Assembly (NCBI RefSeq): GCF_017353255.1
Contig: NZ_JAFMYU010000031.1
Location: 1-64,000 of the forward strand
Reading direction: 5' to 3'
DNA: 64,000 nucleotides
Source: Fibrella aquatilis
GTDB taxonomy: Bacteria; Bacteroidota; Bacteroidia; Cytophagales; Spirosomataceae
Of the stretch, positions 1 through 6,558 are shown piece after piece. How positions within the stretch are numbered: position 1 is the first letter of the stretch; every line of letters starts with the position of its first letter. Position numbers and translations under genes: made by a program. A model generated the notes under the pieces. It had not been told where the DNA came from. It did no database searches and saw nothing but the letters and a program-made list of their open reading frames with translations.

Positions 1-2
1 CC

Positions 3-24
3 TTAGACATTGAACCTTAAACCA
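3..24. repeat. Half-element of the intergenic palindrome family
   Basis: The short stretch just before yraN carries the word TTAGACATTGAAC followed by TTAAACC. It is nearly the same as the right arm of the palindrome at 4437-4539. It also resembles the solo copy at 3282-3309. It is probably the right arm of an inverted repeat whose other arm lies outside the window. As at 4437-4539, it sits just before a start codon (ATG at 31). Confidence 0.5.
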
Positions 25-30
25 ACTTTT

Positions 31-387
31 ATGGCCCAACACAACGACACCGGCAAACAGGGCGAAGCGGCCGCCATGCAGTATTTACAGACGCAGGGCT
101 ACCAGATTCTGGAAGCCAACTACCGCCACCAACACGCTGAAATTGACCTGATTGCGCAGAAGGGCAAGATGATTATCTTCATCGAGGTGAAAACGCGCAC
201 CAACCTCAGCTATGGCGAACCCGAAACGTTTGTGACATACACCAAAGCCAACCTCATCATGCGCGCTGCCGACCACTACATCTACGCCCGCGACTGGCAA
301 CACGACATCCGCTTCGACGTAGTAGCCGTGACGATCACCCCCAAAGGCGAAGTCAAGATCAAGCACATCGAGGATGCGTTCTGTTAA
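31..387 (+). CDS. yraN: YraN/UPF0102 family endonuclease-like protein
   Basis: A 118-residue protein of the UPF0102/YraN family, which has a restriction-endonuclease-like fold and no settled cellular role. Visible family marks are an N-terminal GKQGEAAAMQYL helix, the NYRHQHAEIDLIAQ segment with the family's E-x-D, and IEVKTRT (E-x-K), together forming a nuclease-like acidic/Lys core. Full family length. I chose the ATG at 31; an upstream TTG would add seven residues encoded by repeat-like DNA and is unlikely. It is convergent with rdgB, and a long inverted repeat begins four bases after its stop. Confidence 0.85.
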   Translation: MAQHNDTGKQGEAAAMQYLQTQGYQILEANYRHQHAEIDLIAQKGKMIIFIEVKTRTNLSYGEPETFVTYTKANLIMRAADHYIYARDWQHDIRFDVVAVTITPKGEVKIKHIEDAFC

Positions 388-390
388 AAT

Positions 391-606
391 AGTCGGAAGA
401 AGTCGTAAGTCTGGAAAGGCGTAGTAGGGTGGCTTCGCGCTCTAGGCCCCTCGACTGCGCTCGGGGTGACAGGGCATTACAACAAGTTCTTGAGTTGACT
501 CAAGGTGGTTGTCACCCTGAGCGCAGTCGAGGGGCCTAGAGCGCGAAGCCACCCTACTACGCCTTTCCAGACTTACGACTTGCAGACTTACGACTCCTTC
601 CGACTT
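391..606. repeat. Long inverted repeat IR1 between yraN and rdgB
   Basis: Arms 401-470 and 511-580 (70 nt each) are complementary at 69 of 70 positions, around a 40-nt loop. Outside them, AGTCGGAAG (391-399) pairs again with 598-606 after an extra 15-nt repeat in the right arm (the word ACTTACGACT occurs at 571 and 586). The inner arm holds CCTGAGCGCAGTCGAGG, a variant of a dispersed intergenic repeat that I recall from many bacterial genomes, and GGCTTCGCGCTC, shared with the repeats at 5645 and 52814. The rdgB stop codon (588-590) lies inside the right flank. Likely a bidirectional terminator for the convergent genes. Confidence 0.9.
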
Positions 607-1199
607 AAAAACCCCACCAACCCCGCTAAAGCCCTGGCGCGGTGGCTGATTTTGCTTTTTTCGGAGAGGGGCATTTCAGCGAAGGTTTGGGTGTAGCCGT
701 CGGGCAGAAAGACGGGGTCATAACCGAAGCCTTCGGTACCGCGTGGCTCGGTCAGGATGGTGCCGGGCACGATGCCCTCGAATTGGTGTTCGGTGGGGGA
801 GCCGGTGGCGTCGGGAGCAACTAAGGTAATCACCGTGCGGAACTGAGCGCGGCGGTTGGTTTGCCCGTCCAGATTCTTTAATAGTTTGGCAATGTTGCGC
901 TCGTGGCTGCGGGTCTCGCCGGGCTTGTCGCCACCGGCGTAAAAGGCCGAATCGACGCCGGGTTCGCCGTTGAGGGCGTCTACTTCCAGGCCCGAATCGT
1001 CGGCGAAGCAGGCTACGTTAAAATGGTCGAAGACGTAGTGCGCTTTCTGGGCCGAGTTGCCGGGAATGGTGCCGGTGGTTTCGGGCAGTTCGTCGGTGCA
1101 GCCAATGTCGGCGAGGGTGCGGATCGTGAACGACGGGCCAAGTACGTCGGCTACTTCGGTCAGCTTGTGAGGGTTGTTAGAGGCAAAGCAAAGTTCCAT
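588..1199 (-). CDS. rdgB: Non-canonical purine NTP pyrophosphatase (RdgB/HAM1)
   Basis: 203 residues of the HAM1/RdgB family, which hydrolyses dITP, ITP and XTP to monophosphates and pyrophosphate so that deaminated purines stay out of DNA and RNA. The N-terminal SNNPHK nucleotide-binding loop, DDSGLEVDALNGEPG with its catalytic acidic residues, and the C-terminal GFGYDPVF and SHRARA motifs are all present. It is last in a minus-strand run (nrnA, two FKBP genes, rdgB), but a strong terminator at 1205-1235 separates it from the preceding gene, so it may have its own promoter. The last codons (SRKES-stop) fall in palindrome-derived sequence shared with 391-413. Confidence 0.95.
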   Translation of the reverse strand: MELCFASNNPHKLTEVADVLGPSFTIRTLADIGCTDELPETTGTIPGNSAQKAHYVFDHFNVACFADDSGLEVDALNGEPGVDSAFYAGGDKPGETRSHERNIAKLLKNLDGQTNRRAQFRTVITLVAPDATGSPTEHQFEGIVPGTILTEPRGTEGFGYDPVFLPDGYTQTFAEMPLSEKSKISHRARALAGLVGFLSRKES

Positions 1200-1204
1200 A
1201 ACAC

Positions 1205-1235
1205 AAAAAAGCCGTTCGTGATATGGACGAACGGC
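1205..1235 (-). terminator. Rho-independent terminator after the FKBP gene at 1258
   Basis: On the minus strand, GCCGTTCGT (stem 1227-1235) pairs with ACGAACGGC (1211-1219) and is followed directly by a run of six T (1210-1205). This is a textbook intrinsic terminator. It lies between the stop of the gene at 1258-2193 and the start of rdgB at 1199. Confidence 0.85.
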
Positions 1236-1257
1236 TTCACAAAAGTAAGATTTCTGA

Positions 1258-2193
1258 TTATTTCACGCGGAGAACGGCCATTTCAAAAGCCAGAGGCTTA
1301 AATGGCGTAACTACTGTTCCGCTACCGGTTGTGCCATAGCCCAGTGCCGACGGGAAGATGAGGAAGAACTTTTCGCCGCGACGTACCTGCTGAATGCCCA
1401 GTTCCCAACCTTGCACAACCTGCGCCCGACCCACCTCGAAAGCGAACGTCGTGTCGGCCTTGGCTCTGCTATTGTCGAATACGGTGCCGTCGGTCAGGCG
1501 ACCAGTGTAGGCCACCGTCACCGACTGACCGGGTGTGATCAGGGCGGAGTCAGGCCTGGCCAAGGTAGTGGCAATCCGAATGCCGTTGTCCAGCTTCTTG
1601 GTCACGTTAATTTTATTGGCGGCAATGTAATCTTCGATCTGCTGATCTTCCGTACGGATTGACTTCACGCGCAGGTCGTACCGAATAGGCGAATACTGAG
1701 GCAGCACCAGCGACCCTACCCGGCCATCGTCGAGGTACGACGGTACCAGCAACGTCAGGTTTTCGCCCGTGCGGGCCACCGTCAGGCCCAGAAACATGCC
1801 GTTGGTAATGTTCTTGTACAGGTACGAGTTGTTAATCAGCGTGTTAAATCGCTGCGGCGATGTACCGTACGTATAGAAGATAGGATTCTTGCCATCGGTG
1901 CTATCCAGCACGGTACCGTCGAGGCGGCTCGATTTGGCAAAAAACTGGATCTCATCACCCACACCCGCCGTTTGGTTATTAGGGGCCGATATGTTCTTAA
2001 CGTAGTATAACCCCGTGGTACCCAATTGGGTAGCCTGCAACTTGTTGGCGGTGAGGTACTGTTGAATTTCCTGCTCGTTTTCCCGCCGTTTGCGGTCGGT
2101 GAGGGCCTCGCCATCCTGCTGGCAACCCGTCAGCCAAAAGCCGCTGAGCAAGGTGAGAAGGGGCAAAAAAGCCCGAATCAATAGGGTACGCAT
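1258..2193 (-). CDS. FKBP-type peptidyl-prolyl isomerase lipoprotein
   Basis: 311 residues. I start it at the ATG at 2193, which gives a lipoprotein signal peptide ending in LTGC; a longer frame would run through the terminator at 2226-2260. The C-terminal third is a recognisable FKBP domain (VTVAYTGRLTDGTVFDNS, VVQGWELGIQQVRRGEK, IFPSALGYG). The N-terminal half looks like a second, degenerate FKBP-like module (GDEIQFFAKSSRLDGTVLDS, then NGMFLGLTVARTGE). Predicted to help fold exported proteins at the periplasmic face of a membrane. It follows a second FKBP lipoprotein gene in the same orientation. Confidence 0.9.
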   Translation of the reverse strand: MRTLLIRAFLPLLTLLSGFWLTGCQQDGEALTDRKRRENEQEIQQYLTANKLQATQLGTTGLYYVKNISAPNNQTAGVGDEIQFFAKSSRLDGTVLDSTDGKNPIFYTYGTSPQRFNTLINNSYLYKNITNGMFLGLTVARTGENLTLLVPSYLDDGRVGSLVLPQYSPIRYDLRVKSIRTEDQQIEDYIAANKINVTKKLDNGIRIATTLARPDSALITPGQSVTVAYTGRLTDGTVFDNSRAKADTTFAFEVGRAQVVQGWELGIQQVRRGEKFFLIFPSALGYGTTGSGTVVTPFKPLAFEMAVLRVK

Positions 2194-2225
2194 GACAAGG
2201 TGTTGTCGGTTCATCTGGTATACAA

Positions 2226-2260
2226 CGAAGCCGGGCGACAAAAAATGCCGCCCGGCTTCG
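2226..2260 (-). terminator. Stem-loop between the two FKBP genes
   Basis: A perfect 12-bp stem (CGAAGCCGGGCG at 2226-2237, complement at 2249-2260) encloses a loop with a run of six A on the plus strand. It lies between the stop of the gene at 2274 and the start at 2193. No clear T-run follows on the minus strand, so it may attenuate or stabilise rather than fully terminate. Confidence 0.6.
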
Positions 2261-2273
2261 TGTTTAACTAATC

Positions 2274-3236
2274 TTAACGGCCTGCGCCACCTGGTGCTTC
2301 ACTGCCCGGCACGGCCTGACCCGGTGCGCCTGGCATCATGGGTGCCTGCTTGGGGGCAGGGCCAAAGCCAACCACGTCAACGTCGAATAAAAGCACGGCA
2401 TTGGGGGGAATGGTTGGCGGGCCACCCTGCTGCCCGTAGGCCAGGCTAGACGGAATCAGGATCGTAGCTTTGGTACCTTTAGGAAATAAAATGATCGACT
2501 CGTCCCAGCCAGGAATGATCGACCCGGTTCCGATCTGGAACTTCAGCGGCTGCCCGCCACCCCGTGGGTTGTTGAGCGAACTGTCGAACACTTTGCCATC
2601 GAGCAACTTGCCCGTGTAATGCACCTGCACCTCGTCACCTTTCTTGGGCGTGGGGCCAACGCCGGCCTGTTTGATGACATAGTACACTCCATTGGTCGTG
2701 CGTTGGGCACCGACCATGTTGTTTTTGGCCATGTAGTCTTTGATCACTTTCTCGTCGATAGCCTTCTGCTTGTCGCGGAACTCGATCTGGGCTTTCTGGA
2801 ATTCCTGCTCGTTTTGCACGTTCAGCAACTTCACAATAAACTCAATGTCGCCGCCCTTGGCAAAGCCCGGAGGGGCCGGCTGCCCTGCCCGCGTGAAGAG
2901 CGAATCGGACTTCACGAAGAAGGTGGCGCTGTCGCCTTTGCCCATCATAGCCAGGCCTTCTTCAAACGAGCCTTTGAAAGTAGGCACCTGCAACATAAAC
3001 TGCGGGGCGGTTGGCTCCTTGTGGGTGTCGCGCAGGGTAGAATCCTTTCCGTTGACTTTGGCTTTCAGGATCAGTTGAACAGTCACCATTTCACCCACTT
3101 TGGGTTTGCGGGCACCTTCGTTTTGTTGGTGCATCTGGTAGCGCAGGCCACTAGCGGAAACCTGAACGCGATTTTGGTTGCAGGCAGCCAGTCCGGCTAC
3201 GGTGAGAGCAACGACGCCAAGCGTTTTAATGTACAT
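2274..3236 (-). CDS. FKBP-type peptidyl-prolyl isomerase lipoprotein
   Basis: 320 residues from the ATG at 3236, giving a signal peptide with lipobox LAAC. The longer open frame to 3290 would be encoded by repeat sequence and is rejected. Residues about 190-300 form a good FKBP domain (GDEVQVHYTGKLLDGKVFDSS, then IIPGWDESIILFPKGTKA, LIPSSLAYG). An N-terminal segment (VGEMVTVQLILKAKVNGKDS, EEGLAMMGKGDSATF) looks like a degenerate FKBP copy, as in the neighbouring gene. The tail is rich in Pro, Gly and Ala. It lies directly downstream of nrnA in the same direction. Confidence 0.9.
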   Translation of the reverse strand: MYIKTLGVVALTVAGLAACNQNRVQVSASGLRYQMHQQNEGARKPKVGEMVTVQLILKAKVNGKDSTLRDTHKEPTAPQFMLQVPTFKGSFEEGLAMMGKGDSATFFVKSDSLFTRAGQPAPPGFAKGGDIEFIVKLLNVQNEQEFQKAQIEFRDKQKAIDEKVIKDYMAKNNMVGAQRTTNGVYYVIKQAGVGPTPKKGDEVQVHYTGKLLDGKVFDSSLNNPRGGGQPLKFQIGTGSIIPGWDESIILFPKGTKATILIPSSLAYGQQGGPPTIPPNAVLLFDVDVVGFGPAPKQAPMMPGAPGQAVPGSEAPGGAGR

Positions 3237-3281
3237 TTTTTGCGAGTATTCGATTATGAAAAAAATGGGTCCAACATAAAC

Positions 3282-3309
3282 GTTGAACATTAGACTTTAA
3301 ACATTGAAC
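3282..3309. repeat. Solo repeat word overlapping the nrnA stop
   Basis: The sequence GTTGAACATTAGACTTTAAA followed by CATTGAAC repeats the word TTGAAC at both ends. It shares ACATTAGACTTTA and ACATTGAAC with the right arm of the palindrome at 4437-4539. It contains the nrnA stop (3290-3292) and encodes the last codons of nrnA (S-M-F-K-V). No matching second arm is present nearby. Confidence 0.6.
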
Positions 3310-4318
3310 TATCAATTAATTCCTCCTGATAATCAGGCAATAGACTTAACAATTTGGCTTCAACTTCGGCCAGCGGCAGCTTCGACCGGCCACCGGCCGC
3401 GTTCTTGTGCCCCCCGCCGTTGAAGTGGGTACTGACCAGATCGCGCACCGAAAACGACCCCACCGACCGGAATGACAGCCGGATTTCGTCGCCCCGGTCA
3501 ATCAGGATCGCCGCCGCCCGCACACCCTCTACTGAGAGTGCATAGTTGACAAGGCCTTCGGTATCGCCCGTTTTGGAGCGGTACTGCCGAAGTTCGTCGG
3601 CGCTGAGCGTGATGTAGGCAAACTGGTATTCGGGCAACACGCGCAGCTTTTCGTTGAGCACGTAGCCCAGCAAACGCAATTTGTCAATGGACACCCCGTC
3701 GAAAATGGCGCGGTGGATGCTGCTCACGTCGATGCCCCGTTCCAGCAGTTCGGCCGCCATGCGGTGTACCGCCGGGGTGGTGTTCGAGTGCCGAAACGAG
3801 CCGGTATCGGTCATCAGGCCCGCGTAGAGGCAGGCCGCCACGTCGGTGTTGACGAGGTCGCCTTCATGCAGGGCCGTAATGAGTTGGTAAATCAGTTGCG
3901 TGGTCGAGGCGGCGGTGGGGTCCCAGTAGGCTAGGTCGGCGAAGGCTTCAGGTTCCAGGTGGTGGTCGATCATCACCTTCCGGGCCGCTGCCTGCCGCAC
4001 TATGGGCGCCATGTCGCGGATGCGGTCGAGGTCTGAAAAATCAAGACAAAAAATGGTATCGGCCTCGTTGATAAGCTGCTCTACCTGCGTCCGGTTTTTT
4101 TCCTCAAAGGCAATCACACCGTCGTTGCCGGGCATCCAGTACAGGTTTTGCGGATAGGCCGTGGGCGTGATTACCTGCACCGAGTGGCCTTTTTGCCGGA
4201 GGTACCCCGCCAGCCCCAGCGACGACCCCATGGCGTCGGCATCGGGGTTCTGATGGGTGGTAATAATGATTCGGTGGGGGTGCCGCAGCAGTTCGCCGAT
4301 GGCCTCAATATCTTGCAT
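3290..4318 (-). CDS. nrnA: DHH-family oligoribonuclease/pAp phosphatase (NrnA-like)
   Basis: 342 residues of the DHH/DHHA1 family. NrnA-type enzymes degrade 2-5-nt RNAs and convert pAp to AMP. Motif I THQNPDADAMGSS (about 21-33), motif II CLDFSDLDRI (91-100), the DHH box IDHHLEP (about 117-123) and TDTGSFRHSNT (about 170-180) supply the two-metal site. The C-terminal GGGHKNAAGG is the DHHA1 substrate loop. It is first in the minus-strand run leading to the FKBP genes. A -7-like element lies at 4413-4420. The last residues SSMFKV are encoded by repeat sequence found elsewhere in the window, so the native C-terminus has probably been altered. Confidence 0.92.
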   Translation of the reverse strand: MQDIEAIGELLRHPHRIIITTHQNPDADAMGSSLGLAGYLRQKGHSVQVITPTAYPQNLYWMPGNDGVIAFEEKNRTQVEQLINEADTIFCLDFSDLDRIRDMAPIVRQAAARKVMIDHHLEPEAFADLAYWDPTAASTTQLIYQLITALHEGDLVNTDVAACLYAGLMTDTGSFRHSNTTPAVHRMAAELLERGIDVSSIHRAIFDGVSIDKLRLLGYVLNEKLRVLPEYQFAYITLSADELRQYRSKTGDTEGLVNYALSVEGVRAAAILIDRGDEIRLSFRSVGSFSVRDLVSTHFNGGGHKNAAGGRSKLPLAEVEAKLLSLLPDYQEELIDSSMFKV

Positions 4319-4412
4319 ATACCCAACGGCGCAACGCGCCGTTACTGGAGAAAACAGGGTGCTACCCCCGCTAAACGGTCAAAAACGAACGGCGAAATTA
4401 CAAAGAAAATAG

Positions 4413-4420
4413 CAAACATA
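4413..4420 (-). promoter_or_regulatory. Putative -7 element for nrnA
   Basis: CAAACATA on the plus strand reads TATGTTTG on the minus strand, matching the Bacteroidota TAnnTTTG -7 consensus about 95 nt upstream of the nrnA start. No clear -33 box is seen. Confidence 0.4.
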
Positions 4421-4436
4421 CCGAGGCGAACAAATA

Positions 4437-4539
4437 GGAATAGGTTTAACGTTCAATGTCTAAAGTCTAATGTTGCTCCGCACGATGTTGGGAGGCGGAG
4501 CAACATTAGACTTTAGACATTGAACGTTAAACCTATTCC
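4437..4539. repeat. Perfect inverted repeat IR2 abutting the vWA start codon
   Basis: Two 44-nt arms (4437-4480 and 4496-4539) are complementary at all 44 positions, with a 15-nt loop. The right arm ends at the base before the ATG at 4540, so an mRNA made from upstream would begin its ORF at the foot of a 44-bp hairpin. The gap is divergent (nrnA leftward, vWA rightward), so this is not a terminator for either neighbour. The word ACATTGAACGTTAAACC recurs at the left edge of the window, and ACATTAGACTTTA recurs at 3282-3309. Confidence 0.9.
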
Positions 4540-5643
4540 ATGAAAGGCTTCAACTTCGCCGAATTCGTGCCACCTGAACAAAACGGGGGCAGCAAATTCG
4601 ATCAGTTGCTCAACATTTTTCAGCAACTGCTACTCATTACCTCCGGCGATGTTGAACAGGCGATGGCCTGGATGAATCAGCTCGACCGGCAGCACGGCCT
4701 CACCGACGACAAGTACGGCATGGGCAATTTCTTCGACGAACTGAAGGAGCGCGGCTACCTGACGGAAGAAAATGGGGAAGGCAAGATTTCAATTACGCCC
4801 AAAACTGAGCAAACCATCCGCAAGTCGGCGCTGGAAGAGATCTTTGGTAAGCTAAAACGCTCGAAATCAGGCGGTAATCACGCCACGCCCTTCACCGGGT
4901 CGGGCGATGAGTTGAGCAGCGACCTGCGGACGTATCAGTTTGGCGACACGCTGGAGCAGATCTCGATGACCGAGTCGATCAAGAATGCGCAGATCAACAG
5001 CGGCGTGGAGGAATTCACCTTGATGGAGCGCGACCTGGAGGTGACCGAAAAAGAGCAGAAAACGCAGACCTCAACGGTGCTGATGATCGACATCAGCCAC
5101 TCGATGATTCTGTATGGCGAAGACCGGATCACGCCCGCCAAGAAAGTGGCTCTGGCCCTAGTGGAGCTAATCAAGCAGAAGTACCCCAAAGACACGCTCG
5201 ACATTGTGGTGTTTGGCAACGATGCCTGGCAGATTCAGGCCAAAGACCTTCCCTACCTGGAAGTTGGCCCCTACCACACCAATACCGTGGCGGGCCTGGA
5301 ACTGGCGATGGACTTACTGCGCCGCCGGAAGAATAAGAACAAGCAGATTTTCATGATCACCGACGGCAAGCCGACCTGTTTGAAGGAGGGCATTCGGTAC
5401 TATAAAAACTCGTTTGGCCTGGATCGCAAGGTCGTTAGCAAAACACTCACCCTCGCCGCCCAAGCCCGCCGCCTCGACATTCCGATCACGACGTTCATGA
5501 TTGCCACGGACTCGTACCTGAAGCAGTTTGTGCAGGAGTTTACTAAAGTCAACAACGGCCGGGCCTATTACAGTGGCTTACAAGGCCTTGGCAACATGAT
5601 GTTTGAAGATTTCCAGCGGAACAGAAGGAAGAATATTAAGTAA
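4540..5643 (+). CDS. vWA-domain protein with an intact MIDAS motif
   Basis: 367 residues. The N-terminal 150 are helical and poorly conserved. Residues about 180-345 are a von Willebrand factor A domain with the MIDAS motif DISHS (184-188), a candidate MIDAS Thr in the HTNT segment (about 247-250), and TDGKPT (274-279). No signal peptide, so cytosolic. Such proteins often work as partners of MoxR/BchI-type AAA+ ATPases to insert metals or remodel complexes, but no ATPase gene is adjacent. The start lies directly against a 44-bp hairpin with no visible Shine-Dalgarno sequence. A second palindrome begins just after the stop. Confidence 0.85.
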   Translation: MKGFNFAEFVPPEQNGGSKFDQLLNIFQQLLLITSGDVEQAMAWMNQLDRQHGLTDDKYGMGNFFDELKERGYLTEENGEGKISITPKTEQTIRKSALEEIFGKLKRSKSGGNHATPFTGSGDELSSDLRTYQFGDTLEQISMTESIKNAQINSGVEEFTLMERDLEVTEKEQKTQTSTVLMIDISHSMILYGEDRITPAKKVALALVELIKQKYPKDTLDIVVFGNDAWQIQAKDLPYLEVGPYHTNTVAGLELAMDLLRRRKNKNKQIFMITDGKPTCLKEGIRYYKNSFGLDRKVVSKTLTLAAQARRLDIPITTFMIATDSYLKQFVQEFTKVNNGRAYYSGLQGLGNMMFEDFQRNRRKNIK

Positions 5644-5644
5644 T

Positions 5645-5805
5645 GAAGAATGAACAATGGATAATCGGTCCGCCGATGCGGTACAATGAACAATGGCTTC
5701 GCCGTTCCGCCGCTCGCCGAATCGGTGCGGCTCAAAACACCCAGAGCGCGAAGCCATTGTTCATTGTACCGCATCGGCGGACCGATTATCCATTGTTCAT
5801 TCTTC
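5645..5805. repeat. Perfect inverted repeat IR3 between convergent genes
   Basis: Arms 5645-5702 and 5748-5805 are 58 nt each and perfectly complementary, with a 45-nt loop. The outer part is quasi-tandem, with the word ATGAACAATGG near the outer end and ATGAACAATGGC near the inner end. The middle holds CGGTCCGCCGATGCGG, shared in part with IR6 (27322) and IR9 (31852). The inner end GGCTTCGC with GCGCGAAGCC across the loop is shared with IR12 (52814). It starts two bases after the vWA stop and ends seven bases before the stop of the response-regulator gene. Confidence 0.92.
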
Positions 5806-5811
5806 TCTTCC

Positions 5812-6558
5812 CTACCGCCCCCCGCAGGCAGCTAGCACTGAGGCGACTTTGTCGGGCGATACGCTGACGTCGTGGCCGTTGGTGAGCTTTAGGTAGCCAC
5901 CATCCTGCCGAATATAAGCCGAGATGTACTGCGTATTGATGAGGTACGATTTGTGGCACCGGAGCAGGTTGTCGATCCCTTCTACCAGCGATTCCAGGTA
6001 TTTCAGGTTGCGGCTGATGAGCAGTTTCTCGCCGCTGCTGAGAAATATATCGGTGTAGGCCCCTTCGCCTTTAGCATACAGCACATCGTTACTGTCTATG
6101 AACCGAATCCCGTTGGCCTGAGGCAGGGCAATGCGTTTGGTCTGTCGGCTCTCGGTATTGAACCGCAAAGCCGATAGGTGCTGAGCTTCGCGGTCTTTTT
6201 TCTGCCTGAACCGCTCCACGGCATCAGTCAAAGCATTGATATTTAGCGGCTTTAATAAATAATCGATAGCCGAGAACCGAAACGCCTGAAGCGCATACTG
6301 ACTGTAGGCGGTGGTGAAGATGACGAAGAAATCGACCTCGCTTTCCTCGAAAAAATCCATCAGCTCCAGGCCGCTGTAGCCGGGCATTTCAATGTCGAGG
6401 AAAACCAGGTCGGGTTTGAGCTTGCGGATGGCCTTCACACCGCTGGGCAGGTCGTCGCAGTCGGCCACTACGGTCAGGTCGGGGGCGCAGTCGGTGAGCA
6501 TGGCCCGCAATAACTGCCGGGCCTTGGGTTCGTCGTCAATGATGAGTACGTTCTTCAT
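5812..6558 (-). CDS. LytTR-family response regulator
   Basis: 248 residues. Residues 1-120 are a receiver domain (IIDDEPKA at the acidic pocket, phospho-acceptor D55 in LVFLDIEMPG, then TTAYSQYALQAF and the Lys of YLLKPL). Residues about 145-245 are a LytTR DNA-binding domain (IRFIDSNDVLYAKGEGAYTD, LLRCHKSYLIN). It overlaps its sensor kinase by four bases, so the two are translationally coupled. It probably acts on promoters with paired LytTR sites when phosphorylated by that kinase. Confidence 0.93.
   Translation of the reverse strand: MKNVLIIDDEPKARQLLRAMLTDCAPDLTVVADCDDLPSGVKAIRKLKPDLVFLDIEMPGYSGLELMDFFEESEVDFFVIFTTAYSQYALQAFRFSAIDYLLKPLNINALTDAVERFRQKKDREAQHLSALRFNTESRQTKRIALPQANGIRFIDSNDVLYAKGEGAYTDIFLSSGEKLLISRNLKYLESLVEGIDNLLRCHKSYLINTQYISAYIRQDGGYLKLTNGHDVSVSPDKVASVLAACGGR

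Noticed and set aside
505-696. Short ORF within inverted repeat IR1
   Set aside because: It is created by the repeat and by the antisense of rdgB; there is no independent support.
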